DNA from: JBGSKY01 sp041740995
GTDB taxonomy: Bacteria; Planctomycetota; Planctomycetia; Pirellulales; Pirellulaceae
DNA: 64,000 bases
Reading direction: 5' to 3'
NCBI GenBank assembly: GCA_041740995.1
Contig: JBGSKY010000026.1
Coordinates: forward strand, 17,125-81,124
A program made the position numbers and the translations under genes. Within the stretch, counting starts at the first letter, position 1, and each line of letters starts with the position of its first letter. Shown here one piece after another: positions 43,481-52,503 of this stretch. The notes under the pieces were generated by a model, which worked only from the letters and a program-made list of their open reading frames with translations, did no database searches and was not told where the DNA came from.

Positions 43481-44146
43481 TTATTGATCTCCCTTAGTCG
43501 CGATCGGAGTGTCATCATCTTCGCCATCGAGGTCGCCCAAATTGAAATCTTCGATCGGTGTGTTTAACAAAGTCTGAGGCGTCACCACAGGCAAGCTTTC
43601 ATCTGTTAGTGACACCGCATCTGTTGCGGAGACTGTGTCGTTCGATTGAAGATCGTTTGAGAAATAGAATTCGACGGTCGCGACCGCCATTTCAACTTCG
43701 ACAACTCGCACAGCGCTACCCGCTTCAATTAGTCCGCTGTTACTAACGGCTTCAAAGTTCGTTTCATCAATGGCAATGGTACCGCTTGGATGAAGATCAG
43801 TTTTCGCCAGACCAACTCGTCCGACAATCGATCGCATCGCAGATTTTTCAGGATTTCCATATTCGAAGGGTTTCGATTTGGGCCGCGGTATAAACATCTG
43901 CTGACCAATCGGAGTGCGCGGATAAATTCGGATGAACAGAAACAGCACGATTGGAACCGCAGCCAAAACAAGGATCGTTAACCAGCTGCCGGCAGTGACT
44001 GAATGCGCAAACCCAAATCCAATTGCGGCAAATGCTGCAATTGCAGAAAGGATCGCCAAAACACCGCCTGTCGGCACGAAGAGATCAATACCGATTAGTG
44101 TTAGTGCCATGCCAATCATGATCACGGCAATCAAGAGCAAATTCAT
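43481..44146 (-). CDS. NfeD-family membrane protein
   Basis: 221 aa from ATG 44146 (TTG 44158 possible). Three membrane helices (about 1-90) are followed by the NfeD OB-fold domain (about 105-165: SIVGRVGLAKTDLHPSGTIAIDETNFEAVSNSGLIEAGSAVRVVEVE). An acidic tail of about 55 residues (DLDGEDDDTPIATKG) follows. NfeD proteins usually pair with stomatin/flotillin-like proteins in membrane microdomains; no such partner is adjacent. It is probably cotranscribed with the HhH protein. Confidence 0.87.
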   Translation of the reverse strand: MNLLLIAVIMIGMALTLIGIDLFVPTGGVLAILSAIAAFAAIGFGFAHSVTAGSWLTILVLAAVPIVLFLFIRIYPRTPIGQQMFIPRPKSKPFEYGNPEKSAMRSIVGRVGLAKTDLHPSGTIAIDETNFEAVSNSGLIEAGSAVRVVEVEMAVATVEFYFSNDLQSNDTVSATDAVSLTDESLPVVTPQTLLNTPIEDFNLGDLDGEDDDTPIATKGDQ

Positions 44147-44209
44147 GCTGTGTGTCAACTTGGTTTAAGCTCGGAGTCGTTCGATCAGCTCGATTATAAC
44201 GATTAGCCT

Positions 44210-44731
44210 ATGCGAAACGAATGGGCTTCGAATTGGATTATCGAATTGAGTTTGCTAGCCTCTAACGGCAGGCCTAACGTCTTATGGATGGGCGGCGCGA
44301 AGAAGATTAAAACGCCTGCCTTCATGGACTACGAAATTTTTGTGGAGTCGGCTTTTTGTCGCTTTACTCGTCCGCAAAAGCTTAGCTACGAATCAACACC
44401 AATCCATAAACCAATGCCGTTAATCGAGCTTATCGTACGATTGAGACGCATCCAGCCCGATGCGAACGATGAGGAGCTGGCTCGACTGGCGTTTGTGCTC
44501 ACACGTCGCCACGAGGATCTTTCCGTCTTGGTCGATGAGCACGACCTGCGATCAGCAATCCGAGATGTGGACAGTTCAATCGCATCTCTTCAGGAGCAAC
44601 GGCACGCGGTCAATGTAGAACTAGAAAATCTAGCGGCTGATGAGCCGATCGAATTTGAACCAATGCACGTGTGGAGCCTTGTTCGTGGCATTCGAACCCA
44701 AGAAAAAATTCTTGACTTCTATGGCGTCTAG
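44210..44731 (+). CDS. Hypothetical protein (173 aa)
   Basis: The C-terminal about 105 residues (from ATG 44414) look like the conserved core: a helical, charged region PMPLIELIVRLRRIQPDANDEELARLAFVLTRRHEDL, then a coiled coil (SSIASLQEQRHAVNVELENLA) and WSLVRGIRTQEKILDFYGV. The first 68 residues are less protein-like, so the true start may be 44414. No family is recognised. It is transcribed divergently from the NfeD gene. Confidence 0.6.
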   Translation: MRNEWASNWIIELSLLASNGRPNVLWMGGAKKIKTPAFMDYEIFVESAFCRFTRPQKLSYESTPIHKPMPLIELIVRLRRIQPDANDEELARLAFVLTRRHEDLSVLVDEHDLRSAIRDVDSSIASLQEQRHAVNVELENLAADEPIEFEPMHVWSLVRGIRTQEKILDFYGV

Positions 44732-44879
44732 CCCTGCCTTCTGAAATTCCAAGAGCAGAAGATGTTTGACCTGCTGTCCTACTTGGTTGCACGCGGATGG
44801 CTCACGTCGAATTGACAAATATTTGTATCTAGCCGACGCAGAGGCTACGAATCGAATCAAAGTTCAGTTATCATTGGCT

Positions 44880-44904
44880 CGCCTGTTATAGCGGTAGACA
44901 GGCG
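44880..44904 (+). promoter_or_regulatory. Hairpin in the leader of the permease gene
   Basis: CGCCTGT (44880-44886) and ACAGGCG (44898-44904) form a perfect 7-bp stem with an 11-nt loop, 47 bases before the start codon of the NCS2-like permease. It could be part of a leader RNA. It lacks the conserved core of the purine riboswitch, and there is no T run for a terminator. Confidence 0.35.
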
Positions 44905-44951
44905 CCCTAAAACTTCTGTGATTCGGTCCCCATGTTTCGAAATACAAAAAT

Positions 44952-46607
44952 ATGCTCAAACCCCACTATCAATGGGCAACCGCTGGCGACATTAACGCAT
45001 TCTTTGGCCTAGTGCTCGACAATATCGCGGGACTCTTCTTGATCTTATCGTTGCTGGTCGGGATTTTTGGATTTCCCGCTGACTTCGTAGTAACGCGAAT
45101 GATTCCAGGGACGGCGATTGGCGTCTTTGTTGGTGACTTACTTTTTTTCTACATGGCGTTCCGTTTAGCTAAACGAACTGGTCGATCCGATGTGACTGCG
45201 ATGCCGTTGGGATTGGACACGCCCAGCGTTTTTGGGATCACGATCTTTGTTCTCGGAACGGCATTCAACGAAGGAAAAAACTCGCTTGGATTGGATGTTG
45301 AAGCCGCAGCGCTACGAGCATGGCACATTGGTATTTTTTGCATGGTCGCCAGTGGCCTGTTCAAGTTTGTTTGCTCGTTCGGATCCGAGTTCGCACGACG
45401 AGTCATCCCGCGAGCTGGACTGCTAGGCTCGCTAACAGCGATTGCATTGGTCGTCATCAGTTTTTTACCGCTGCTTGATATCCTTTCGGTACCGGCTGTC
45501 GGAATGGTTGCACTGACCATCGTTCTAGTTTCCTTGCTTGGTCAAGTTCCCATGCCTTGGAACATCCCCGGGGCAGTCGTTGCGTTGGTGATTAGCGGAG
45601 CGATTTACTACGTCATGCTTTTCGCTGGGATACTACCCATCTCTCCGCCGGAGGCGATGGAGACGACAATTGGATCAGCCAATTGGCTAGGCGCTTGGAC
45701 ATTTGATTGGATCAAGATTTGGCCAGACGCCATTAATTATCTACCGATTGCGTTGCCCTTCGCTTTGGCGACAGTCGTTGGTGGAATTGATTGCACTGAA
45801 AGCGCTGCCGCTGTTGGCGATGAATATAAAACGAACCGAGTGATTGCAGTTGAAGCGTTCGCAACTGTCTTAGCGGGGCTCTGCGGCGGCGTCATTCAAA
45901 CGACGCCGTATATTGGCCATCCAGCATATAAAGCGATGGGTGGTCGGGCCGCATATACACTCGCAACGGCTGTCTGTATTTTGATCTTAGGTATGTTCGG
46001 TCTTTTTACGTTCGTCTACGCTTACGTTCCAAAGGCCACGGTCTACCCGCTGCTGATCTTCGTTGGACTTGAGATCACCGCCCAAAGCTTTTTTGCTACG
46101 CCGCGCCGTCATTATCCAGCCGTTGCATTTGCCTGTGTACCAGCGTTGGCATTTCTTTCCGTTAATTTCGCAAACCAAATTATCGGCGATGCGGGGCTTT
46201 CGATTGACCAGCTTAAGAACCCAGAATTAAGACTGAATTTGCAGACAGCAAATCTGCTTGCAAATGGCTTTATTATCAGCTCACTATTGTGGGCGTCTGC
46301 GTTAGCTTTCGCGATCGATCGTCGATTGAAAGCCGCGGCGTTTACGTTTTCAATCGCTGCCGTTTTGACAATTTTTGGAATCATCCATTCTCCGAACAAT
46401 TCAATCTTTTTGCCACTAACACAGGGGACGATCGACTTCATTGATGCAGCTTGGCTGATGCCTACCAATGATGTTCCGAAGGTCTGGGGGTTGTTCGCTG
46501 GCTATGCTTTGACAGCGATTGTGCTGTTCGTTTGGTCGCTCTTCACTACGCCCATCAATAAAGCTGATTTAATCGCTGACGATACCGCCAAATCGCTTGC
46601 GCATTAG
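44952..46607 (+). CDS. NCS2/AzgA-like permease (putative nucleobase-type transporter)
   Basis: 551 aa with about 13 membrane helices. GDINAFFGLVLDNIAGLFLILSLLVG at the N-terminus, then FFYMAFRLAKRTGRSDVTAMPLGLDTPSVF (like the PxGLxxxxAF region of NCS2) and GGIDCTESAAAVGDEYKTNRVIAVEAFATVLAGLCGGVIQTTPYIGHPAYKAMGGRAAYT, closely like the NCS2 signature (ETT...GD...R...D..gT..ag..G..p.t.Y.En). It is longer than xanthine/uracil permeases and closest to the AzgA-like branch. The substrate is unknown. It lies 155 bases before an MFS exporter gene. Confidence 0.82.
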   Translation: MLKPHYQWATAGDINAFFGLVLDNIAGLFLILSLLVGIFGFPADFVVTRMIPGTAIGVFVGDLLFFYMAFRLAKRTGRSDVTAMPLGLDTPSVFGITIFVLGTAFNEGKNSLGLDVEAAALRAWHIGIFCMVASGLFKFVCSFGSEFARRVIPRAGLLGSLTAIALVVISFLPLLDILSVPAVGMVALTIVLVSLLGQVPMPWNIPGAVVALVISGAIYYVMLFAGILPISPPEAMETTIGSANWLGAWTFDWIKIWPDAINYLPIALPFALATVVGGIDCTESAAAVGDEYKTNRVIAVEAFATVLAGLCGGVIQTTPYIGHPAYKAMGGRAAYTLATAVCILILGMFGLFTFVYAYVPKATVYPLLIFVGLEITAQSFFATPRRHYPAVAFACVPALAFLSVNFANQIIGDAGLSIDQLKNPELRLNLQTANLLANGFIISSLLWASALAFAIDRRLKAAAFTFSIAAVLTIFGIIHSPNNSIFLPLTQGTIDFIDAAWLMPTNDVPKVWGLFAGYALTAIVLFVWSLFTTPINKADLIADDTAKSLAH

Positions 46608-46762
46608 GCCCCGGAAAAACTGTTTGCGAGGATAGATCACATTTGTCCATTTCACTGACGGCCAATGGCAGTTGATTTGCCTACTTTCGAGAGCTTACTG
46701 GTTTACGACAAGCCAAAGGTTTTGTTTTCTAGTCCTCGTACGCTCTTGAAACTTATCAAACA

Positions 46763-48103
46763 ATGATCGACGCTGACTCAAATCGTGCGTTGGTCCGTTC
46801 AGCCGAAGAACCATCCGTTGCTGCGCGAAATTTAAATCGAATTGATGCGATTTGCACTCAACCGCCAGTAGAGCAAGCCGCGCGAGTCAGGCCGCTAGAC
46901 CCTCTTCGAAATCGACTGTTTCTTGCGTTTTGGATCACAGGTTTCGTTTCGAATCTTGGAACCTGGATGCATGAGCTGGCGGCGGCGTTCTATATGACGC
47001 TGCTGGAGCCGACACCTATCTGGGTTTCAATGGTTCGCACCGCAATGTCGCTTCCAATTTTTTGCTTTGCACTCTTCGCTGGTGTGCTAGCCGACCAACT
47101 CGATCGCCGAAAAATGTTGATCGCGACACAGATTTTCCTTTCAGTCGTGACTGGTCTCTTGGCACTCTTTACTTTGATGGATTGGAACTCACCGGTCGGC
47201 CTGATTTTGTTCACTTTGGCCCTTGGTTTTGGAGCCTGCATGCACGTCCCGACATGGCAATCCATTCTTCCCGAGATTGTGCCACGACATCAGATCGCGG
47301 CGGCAGTGGCGCTGGGCTCGTTGTCATTTAATCTAGCTCGATGCATCGGGCCGGCTTTGAGTGGATTAGCTATTGGTTTTTTTGGAGTCGCGTTCTCATT
47401 TGCAATCAACGCGTGTTCTTTTTTAGCCGTCTTGGTTGTGTTGATTTCCTGGAATCGAGTCACACCCGCAGATGACAATTCGGAAAGAAACTCGAATCGG
47501 ATCACGCTGATCCGTCCGCTAGCATACGGACTGCGTTACTTGCTCTCTGAACCGTCGTTGCGAAATGTTTATCTCAGGGTCATCGTCTACGTAATGCCTG
47601 GCTCGATCGTCTGGGCGCTGATACCGCTTGTTGCAAAGGAAAAATACGGCTCGGAAGCATCTGGTTTGGGCTTGCTGATCAGCGCTTTTGGTTTTGGTGC
47701 TGTATGTGGTGCCGCGATACTTCCGCGTCTGCGTCGAAACATTAGCTCACAAGCGATTGTCTTTTTCATGACTTTGCTGCTGGCCGTTGGCTTTGTGCTG
47801 ATTGCCATAAGCCGGCTTCCAATTTTAGGTCTGCTTGCGATGGCGATTCTTGGTTTGAGCTGGATGGGCAGCTTGACGACATTTAATGCATCTTTGCAGC
47901 TCAACCTAGAGAATCAATTTCGCGCAAGGGGACTGAGTCTTTATTTGACGGTCGTCTCTTTCAGCCTTGCGTTTGGTCCTTTGGGATGGGGCTTCTTCGC
48001 CAGCCAATTCGGAATTGATGCAGCCTTTTTGCTAGCGGCATTCATGTCAATTCTGATCTTTCTTTTGACCTGGAATCTCAAGATGCTTAATTTTGAGCCC
48101 TAA
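46763..48103 (+). CDS. MFS exporter (enterobactin-exporter-like group)
   Basis: 446 aa with about 11-12 membrane helices after an N-terminal cytosolic stretch of about 50 residues. It has AGVLADQLDRRKMLIATQIFLSVVTGLLALF (the MFS D-R-x-x-R/K motif A), LPEIVPRHQIAAAVALGSLSFNLARCIGPALSGL and a C-terminal FGPLGWGFFASQFG. This is the pattern of the MFS_3/EntS-type efflux family. The exported compound is unknown. Confidence 0.87.
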   Translation: MIDADSNRALVRSAEEPSVAARNLNRIDAICTQPPVEQAARVRPLDPLRNRLFLAFWITGFVSNLGTWMHELAAAFYMTLLEPTPIWVSMVRTAMSLPIFCFALFAGVLADQLDRRKMLIATQIFLSVVTGLLALFTLMDWNSPVGLILFTLALGFGACMHVPTWQSILPEIVPRHQIAAAVALGSLSFNLARCIGPALSGLAIGFFGVAFSFAINACSFLAVLVVLISWNRVTPADDNSERNSNRITLIRPLAYGLRYLLSEPSLRNVYLRVIVYVMPGSIVWALIPLVAKEKYGSEASGLGLLISAFGFGAVCGAAILPRLRRNISSQAIVFFMTLLLAVGFVLIAISRLPILGLLAMAILGLSWMGSLTTFNASLQLNLENQFRARGLSLYLTVVSFSLAFGPLGWGFFASQFGIDAAFLLAAFMSILIFLLTWNLKMLNFEP

Positions 48104-48310
48104 ATCGACGGTGACGACGTTTCGTTTGGCAATCGTAAAATTCCAAGCACTTAGCTATCCGGCCTTTGTCGGTCAAACCTTTTTCGCGTATTCTGTTCCA
48201 AATTCGAGCACTGTCGCGAAAGGGCAATTTGGGGTACAGCAAATGCTTGGACGAGCTTGTTTGATGCCTGCGACGTAGCCTCCAGCGAGATACTTTACGA
48301 CCAGAACTGA

Positions 48311-50383
48311 ATGAACCGTCAAGCTTTACTTCCCAAAAGTGTTTCGCGATATCTACTTTTATTCGCAGTGGTTTTGATCGTGCTGGCGCTTTACTTCGCT
48401 AAGGACGTCTTTATACCACTGTCGCTTTCAATTCTGTTCACCTTTCTCCTTTCGCCGATCTGTGATCGTCTTGAACGAATGCGCGTGCCCCGAGTTGCAA
48501 GCGTCATGACGACAGCGTTGTTTACATTTACATTGATCGCTGCTGTCTTCTTGTTCATCGGAATGGAGTTTCAAAAGCTTTCGGTCGAGCTTCCTAAATA
48601 CCAGGATGAATTCGTCACCAAGGCCAAGATCTTGACTTCACTCAACTCGCAAGTTGGTGGTCGGTTGCAGGCAATGATCGACCGACTGAGCAAATCAATT
48701 GCTGTTGATCAAAGCACCGATGAAGACATTGATGATGCTTCAAAGACCTCATCTTTTCAGCAGCTTGGAAGCGATTCGTCGCGTCCGATTTTTACGCAGG
48801 TCGTCCAACAGCGTCAAAGTATCATTGATCGATTGTTCTCTTCCGCAAAGATTGTGCTTGGACCGCTCGGCCTGGCCGGACTTGTGGTCGTTTTTACCCT
48901 TTTCTTGCTACTCTATCGCGACGACCTCCGCGATCGAATTATTTACCTGCTCAGTAGCGGAGGAAATTACGTCACAACGACCGCAGTGCTCAACGATGCT
49001 TCACAGCGAGTGAGTCGTTACATCTTGGCCCAATCGATTCTTAATTTGGGCTATGGCACAATTCTCGGCGTCGGATTGTTCACAATTGGACAAGTCTTCG
49101 GCGAAGAGCATGGCTTTCCAAACAGCTTTCTATTTGGTTTTGTATGCGCGCTCTTTCGATTTGTGCCTTACGTCGGTCCGATCATTGGATCAGTCTTACC
49201 ATTGGCCATGTCGCTGGCGACTTTTGAGGGCTACAGTGTTTTTATCTGTACGTTAGCTTTGATCATTGTCCTTGAGCTTATTAGCAACAACGTGATTGAA
49301 CCTTGGGTCTATGGTTCCAGCACGGGAATATCTTCAGTTGCAATCATACTGGCGGCTGTATTTTGGAGCTGGCTGTGGGGACCGGTCGGCTTGTTGCTCT
49401 CGACTCCATTGACCGTTTGTTTGGTCAGTTTTGGAAAGCACCTGCCGCAGCTTCAAGTCTTCTCAATTCTTCTCGGCGATGAAAATTCCATGCCAACTGC
49501 GGTCCGCTTTTACCAGCGACTGCTTAACAAAGACCTTCACAGTGCGGAACGGTTAATTATCGAAGAGCGCAAAGAAAAAAGTATGTTGGAGATAGGAGAT
49601 TTGCTGATACTTCCAGCCGTACGAAAGATCCAACGCGATTTTGCGAACGACCAATTTACGAATCAGTCGAAAAGCGAGTATACCGACATCATTGCAAGAT
49701 TGATTGGCCGGACAGCTGAAAAACATCGGCCGGACACGCCGAAAAACGCTCAACCTGCCGCCGAAGTTCAGGCAGACTCGAAGGTCTTACGAAGCCCGCC
49801 CGAAAAGTCCGAGACAAACCAAAGTGCGGTTGAAGAGTCGACTAACGCTTCGCGCAATTTAGCTCATATAGGCAAATTGGATCTTCCTGGCGAAGATTCA
49901 GTGACGCCTGAAAATCCCAACGTCCTGCCGACGGTTTGCTTGATACCAACTCATGATGAGTTCGAATGCCAGATCATGAAATTGTTGGAAGATACTCGTT
50001 CCAAAGCGTCGTTCAAGTCGTCGATCGAATCGGTGCGAAGGCTTCCTAAAGATATCGTGTCGAATCTTCAAAATAATCCTCCGAGTGCAATTGTCATCTG
50101 TGTAATTCCACCGGGTGGCTTACCTCAGGCAGAGTATCTTTGCGGCATGATCAACAAGACCATACCCGACATTCCGATTGTGGTAGCCTATTTAGGACGA
50201 GCAAAGAACTTTGATAAACTGCTCGTCAGATTGCGTACAAAAGGCGCGAGCTATGTTACGACGTCGCTTCGTCAAACAAAGTTGCAATTGGATGCATTGC
50301 TCGAAACTGAAATCGAACCCGATAACAAAAAACGCTCGCCGATATCTTCTTACTCCATGGAAATCTCTAAAACCATTTCGTGA
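48311..50383 (+). CDS. AI-2E/PerM-family transporter with long cytosolic C-terminal extension
   Basis: 690 aa. Residues 1-375 form the AI-2E-type permease (FAKDVFIPLSLSILFTFLLSPICDRLERMRVPRVASVMTT; the diagnostic VPYVGPIIGSVLPLAMSL; helices to about 370), with a charged cytosolic loop around residues 85-160. The last about 310 residues are cytosolic: a helical segment (375-480), a Ser/Pro/Glu-rich linker (480-540) and a Rossmann-like alpha/beta domain (540-660: TVCLIPTHDEFECQIMKLL...IVICVIPPGGLPQAEYLCGM...IPIVVAYLGRAKNFDKLLVRLRTKGASYVTTS). The tail may be regulatory. The family has roles in peptide, signal or ion export. A CheY-like gene follows. Confidence 0.85.
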   Translation: MNRQALLPKSVSRYLLLFAVVLIVLALYFAKDVFIPLSLSILFTFLLSPICDRLERMRVPRVASVMTTALFTFTLIAAVFLFIGMEFQKLSVELPKYQDEFVTKAKILTSLNSQVGGRLQAMIDRLSKSIAVDQSTDEDIDDASKTSSFQQLGSDSSRPIFTQVVQQRQSIIDRLFSSAKIVLGPLGLAGLVVVFTLFLLLYRDDLRDRIIYLLSSGGNYVTTTAVLNDASQRVSRYILAQSILNLGYGTILGVGLFTIGQVFGEEHGFPNSFLFGFVCALFRFVPYVGPIIGSVLPLAMSLATFEGYSVFICTLALIIVLELISNNVIEPWVYGSSTGISSVAIILAAVFWSWLWGPVGLLLSTPLTVCLVSFGKHLPQLQVFSILLGDENSMPTAVRFYQRLLNKDLHSAERLIIEERKEKSMLEIGDLLILPAVRKIQRDFANDQFTNQSKSEYTDIIARLIGRTAEKHRPDTPKNAQPAAEVQADSKVLRSPPEKSETNQSAVEESTNASRNLAHIGKLDLPGEDSVTPENPNVLPTVCLIPTHDEFECQIMKLLEDTRSKASFKSSIESVRRLPKDIVSNLQNNPPSAIVICVIPPGGLPQAEYLCGMINKTIPDIPIVVAYLGRAKNFDKLLVRLRTKGASYVTTSLRQTKLQLDALLETEIEPDNKKRSPISSYSMEISKTIS

Positions 50384-50461
50384 ATAGAGAATGCGAAAAG
50401 AAGACTTGGACAAGAGACATTTCAAACTGCTGCTACGAGCGCAGAGATAGACTGATGAATA

Positions 50462-50860
50462 ATGCCCAAAATTTTACTTGCCGATGACAACGTTGAAATT
50501 GCTGAATTGCTTTGTCGCAACTTGCAGCGAAACGGTTACACAGTGGTCACTGGTGACAACGGCGCACGCGCTTATGAACTCGCCGTCAGCGAGCAACCGG
50601 ATTTGATCTTGATGGATCTGAATATGCCAGTTGTCGATGGCTGGGAGGCAACAAGGAAAATTAAACTTGAGGACTCAGTCGCGAAGACACCAATTATTGC
50701 TTTGAGTGCATACTCTTCCGACGAAGACAAGCAACGCGCGATCGAACATGGTTGTATCGCGTATATCAGCAAACCGGTCGATATAACTTTGCTATTACAT
50801 GCGATCGAATTGGCGCTCAAAAACCGATACGACGAGGGCGTTGCGAGCATTCAAAATTAA
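50462..50860 (+). CDS. Single-domain response regulator (CheY-like)
   Basis: 132 aa, a bare receiver domain. Acidic pair D8/D9 (LLADDN), phosphoacceptor D52 (LMDLNMPVVDG), Ser82 (ALSAYS) and Lys104 (YISKPVD) are all present. With no output domain it must act by protein contact or in a phosphorelay. No histidine kinase is adjacent. It follows the AI-2E permease by 78 bases and precedes the YidR-like gene by 23 bases, so the three may be cotranscribed. Confidence 0.93.
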   Translation: MPKILLADDNVEIAELLCRNLQRNGYTVVTGDNGARAYELAVSEQPDLILMDLNMPVVDGWEATRKIKLEDSVAKTPIIALSAYSSDEDKQRAIEHGCIAYISKPVDITLLLHAIELALKNRYDEGVASIQN

Positions 50861-50883
50861 ATTTGACTGGTGCAAGCTTCAAG

Positions 50884-52230
50884 ATGCCAAGTCTCCAGGA
50901 ACGCCAATTAACTTTTGACGAAACAAATCACGTTCTGACCAACATCGGCGTGTGGTCGCTCGACGGGAAGTGGATCGACTATGACATTCGGAGCGAGGCG
51001 GCAGGCTCTGTTTTTGACGGCAATCGCATTGAACGGGTTAATGTCGAGACCGGCAAAAAAGAGACGCTTTATTGTTCCACCAGAGGTGCGAACGTCGGCG
51101 TCGTAACTGCCAGTCCGAAAGAAGGACTTGTAGCGTTTATTGAAGGCCCACAGAATCCTTCGAACGATTGGCAGTACTCGGCTTGGCATCGACAAGGCAT
51201 CTTGCTTAAGCTAACTCAAAATTCGTTTGTAAGTCCAAGAACGAGCAACTTGGATGCTCGCAATTTGGTCGCTCCTTATACGCCGGGTGCATTGCGCGGC
51301 GGGTCACACGTTCATGTTTTCAGTGGCGATGGGCAATGGGTTAGCTTTACCTACGAAGATCATGTCCTGGCAACTTCATTGAATCCCGGAGCACAACGCA
51401 ACCAGCGAAATGTTGGCTTATCAGTTCCGCTTGGCCCGGTAATTGTTCCGAAGACTAATCCGCGAAATCACGACGGAGAATATTTCAGCGTTTTGGTCAC
51501 CCGCACCGATGACTTACCCGCGCCGGACAGCGATCAGATCAGCCGAGCCTATGAAGACGCTTGGGTTGGAACCGATGGCTACATGCGTGCTGATGGCTCA
51601 CGTCAAAAGCGCGCTATAGCTTTTATTGGCGATTGCTCGATCAGGGATGTAAATCGGGACGGCATTAGAAATGTTCCAGAGCTGTTCGTTGTCGACATTC
51701 CGGACGACGTTACAAGAAGCGACGTCGAGCCTCTGCAAGGCACCCAAGATATTCGCCCAGCCCCTCCTCTGGGCACGAAACAACGGCGATTGACGAGTAC
51801 CGGCCACCGCAAATATCCGGGCCTTTCCTCCCCGAGACATTGGCCAAGATCTAGTCCTGATGGCTCCATGATTGCGTTCCTAATGCTCGACGACAATGCG
51901 GTTGTTCAGCTCTGGACGATATCGCCGCTTGGAACAGAATTGCGGCAGTTGACCAACACTTCATCGTCGGTAGCTTCAGCATTTAGCTTTCGCTGTGACG
52001 CAAAAGCAATTGCATGTGTCATTGGAGCGGAAGTATGCGAAGTTGAAATTCCCAGTGGTCGAGTCACGCAACGAACGCAACGTCAAACAGGAATGGAAAG
52101 GTTGGGTTCCCCGCGTCCCGAAGCGTGTGTTTATTCATTAGACGGAAAGCAAATCGCATTTTCCCGGACCGTTTCCAAAGCTGAAACTTCGTTCAATCAA
52201 ATTTTTGTCGTCGGTACGACCCTCGCTTAA
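50884..52230 (+). CDS. DUF3748/YidR-like beta-propeller protein
   Basis: 448 aa from ATG 50884; the longer frame would overlap the response regulator. The N-terminal part QLTFDETNHVLTNIGVWSLDGKWIDYDIR, IERVNVETGKKETLY and GANVGVVTASPKEGLVAFIEGPQNP match E. coli YidR as I recall it. Repeated S-x-D-G-x-x-I/V-A-F blades (SPDGSMIAFLMLDDNAVVQLWTISPLGTELRQLT; SLDGKQIAFSR) show a TolB-like propeller. No signal peptide is seen, so it is probably cytosolic. Function unknown. Confidence 0.85.
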   Translation: MPSLQERQLTFDETNHVLTNIGVWSLDGKWIDYDIRSEAAGSVFDGNRIERVNVETGKKETLYCSTRGANVGVVTASPKEGLVAFIEGPQNPSNDWQYSAWHRQGILLKLTQNSFVSPRTSNLDARNLVAPYTPGALRGGSHVHVFSGDGQWVSFTYEDHVLATSLNPGAQRNQRNVGLSVPLGPVIVPKTNPRNHDGEYFSVLVTRTDDLPAPDSDQISRAYEDAWVGTDGYMRADGSRQKRAIAFIGDCSIRDVNRDGIRNVPELFVVDIPDDVTRSDVEPLQGTQDIRPAPPLGTKQRRLTSTGHRKYPGLSSPRHWPRSSPDGSMIAFLMLDDNAVVQLWTISPLGTELRQLTNTSSSVASAFSFRCDAKAIACVIGAEVCEVEIPSGRVTQRTQRQTGMERLGSPRPEACVYSLDGKQIAFSRTVSKAETSFNQIFVVGTTLA

Positions 52231-52354
52231 GCGCGTCGGCAAGTTCGAGATTAGTTGATTGCTTTCAGCGATACGAAAGGATTCTTGCTTTTTATACGCT
52301 TTTAAGGTGCGGTTGCACAAGAATTTATTGTGCTTTATATTCTCAAGTTCAAAT

Positions 52355-52427
52355 GCCCTTGTAGCTCAGTTGGTAGAGCAGATGACTCTTAATCATCGGG
52401 TCCAAGGTTCGAGTCCTTGCGGGGGCA
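52355..52427 (+). tRNA. tRNA-Lys (anticodon CTT), integration site of the adjacent element
   Basis: 73 nt without CCA. Acceptor GCCCTTG pairs with CGGGGGC, with discriminator A at 52427; D arm GCTC/GAGC, anticodon stem GATGA/TCATC with loop CTCTTAA (anticodon CTT), T arm CAAGG-TTCGAGT-CCTTG. All stems pair. The integrase stop is only 76 bases downstream and points toward the tRNA, the usual arrangement when a tRNA 3' end serves as attachment site. Confidence 0.96.
52400..52427 (+). other. Presumed attachment site (attL) in the tRNA-Lys 3' half
   Basis: Inference from position: a tyrosine integrase gene lies immediately beyond the tRNA 3' end. The T arm and acceptor (52406-52427) would be the likely crossover. 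No second copy of this segment was found in the remaining 11.5 kb, so the right end is outside the window or too diverged to see. Confidence 0.5.
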
Positions 52428-52503
52428 CTTTCAAGGTGCGGAAATCGCTGATTTATTGGCTTTCGGCGTCTAACTCTTTTCTGGTGACCACGCCAGACCC
52501 CGG

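Noticed and set aside
44880..44904. Purine riboswitch before the NCS2-like permease
   Set aside because: Only a 7-bp hairpin is present; the conserved three-way-junction core of the purine riboswitch is missing.
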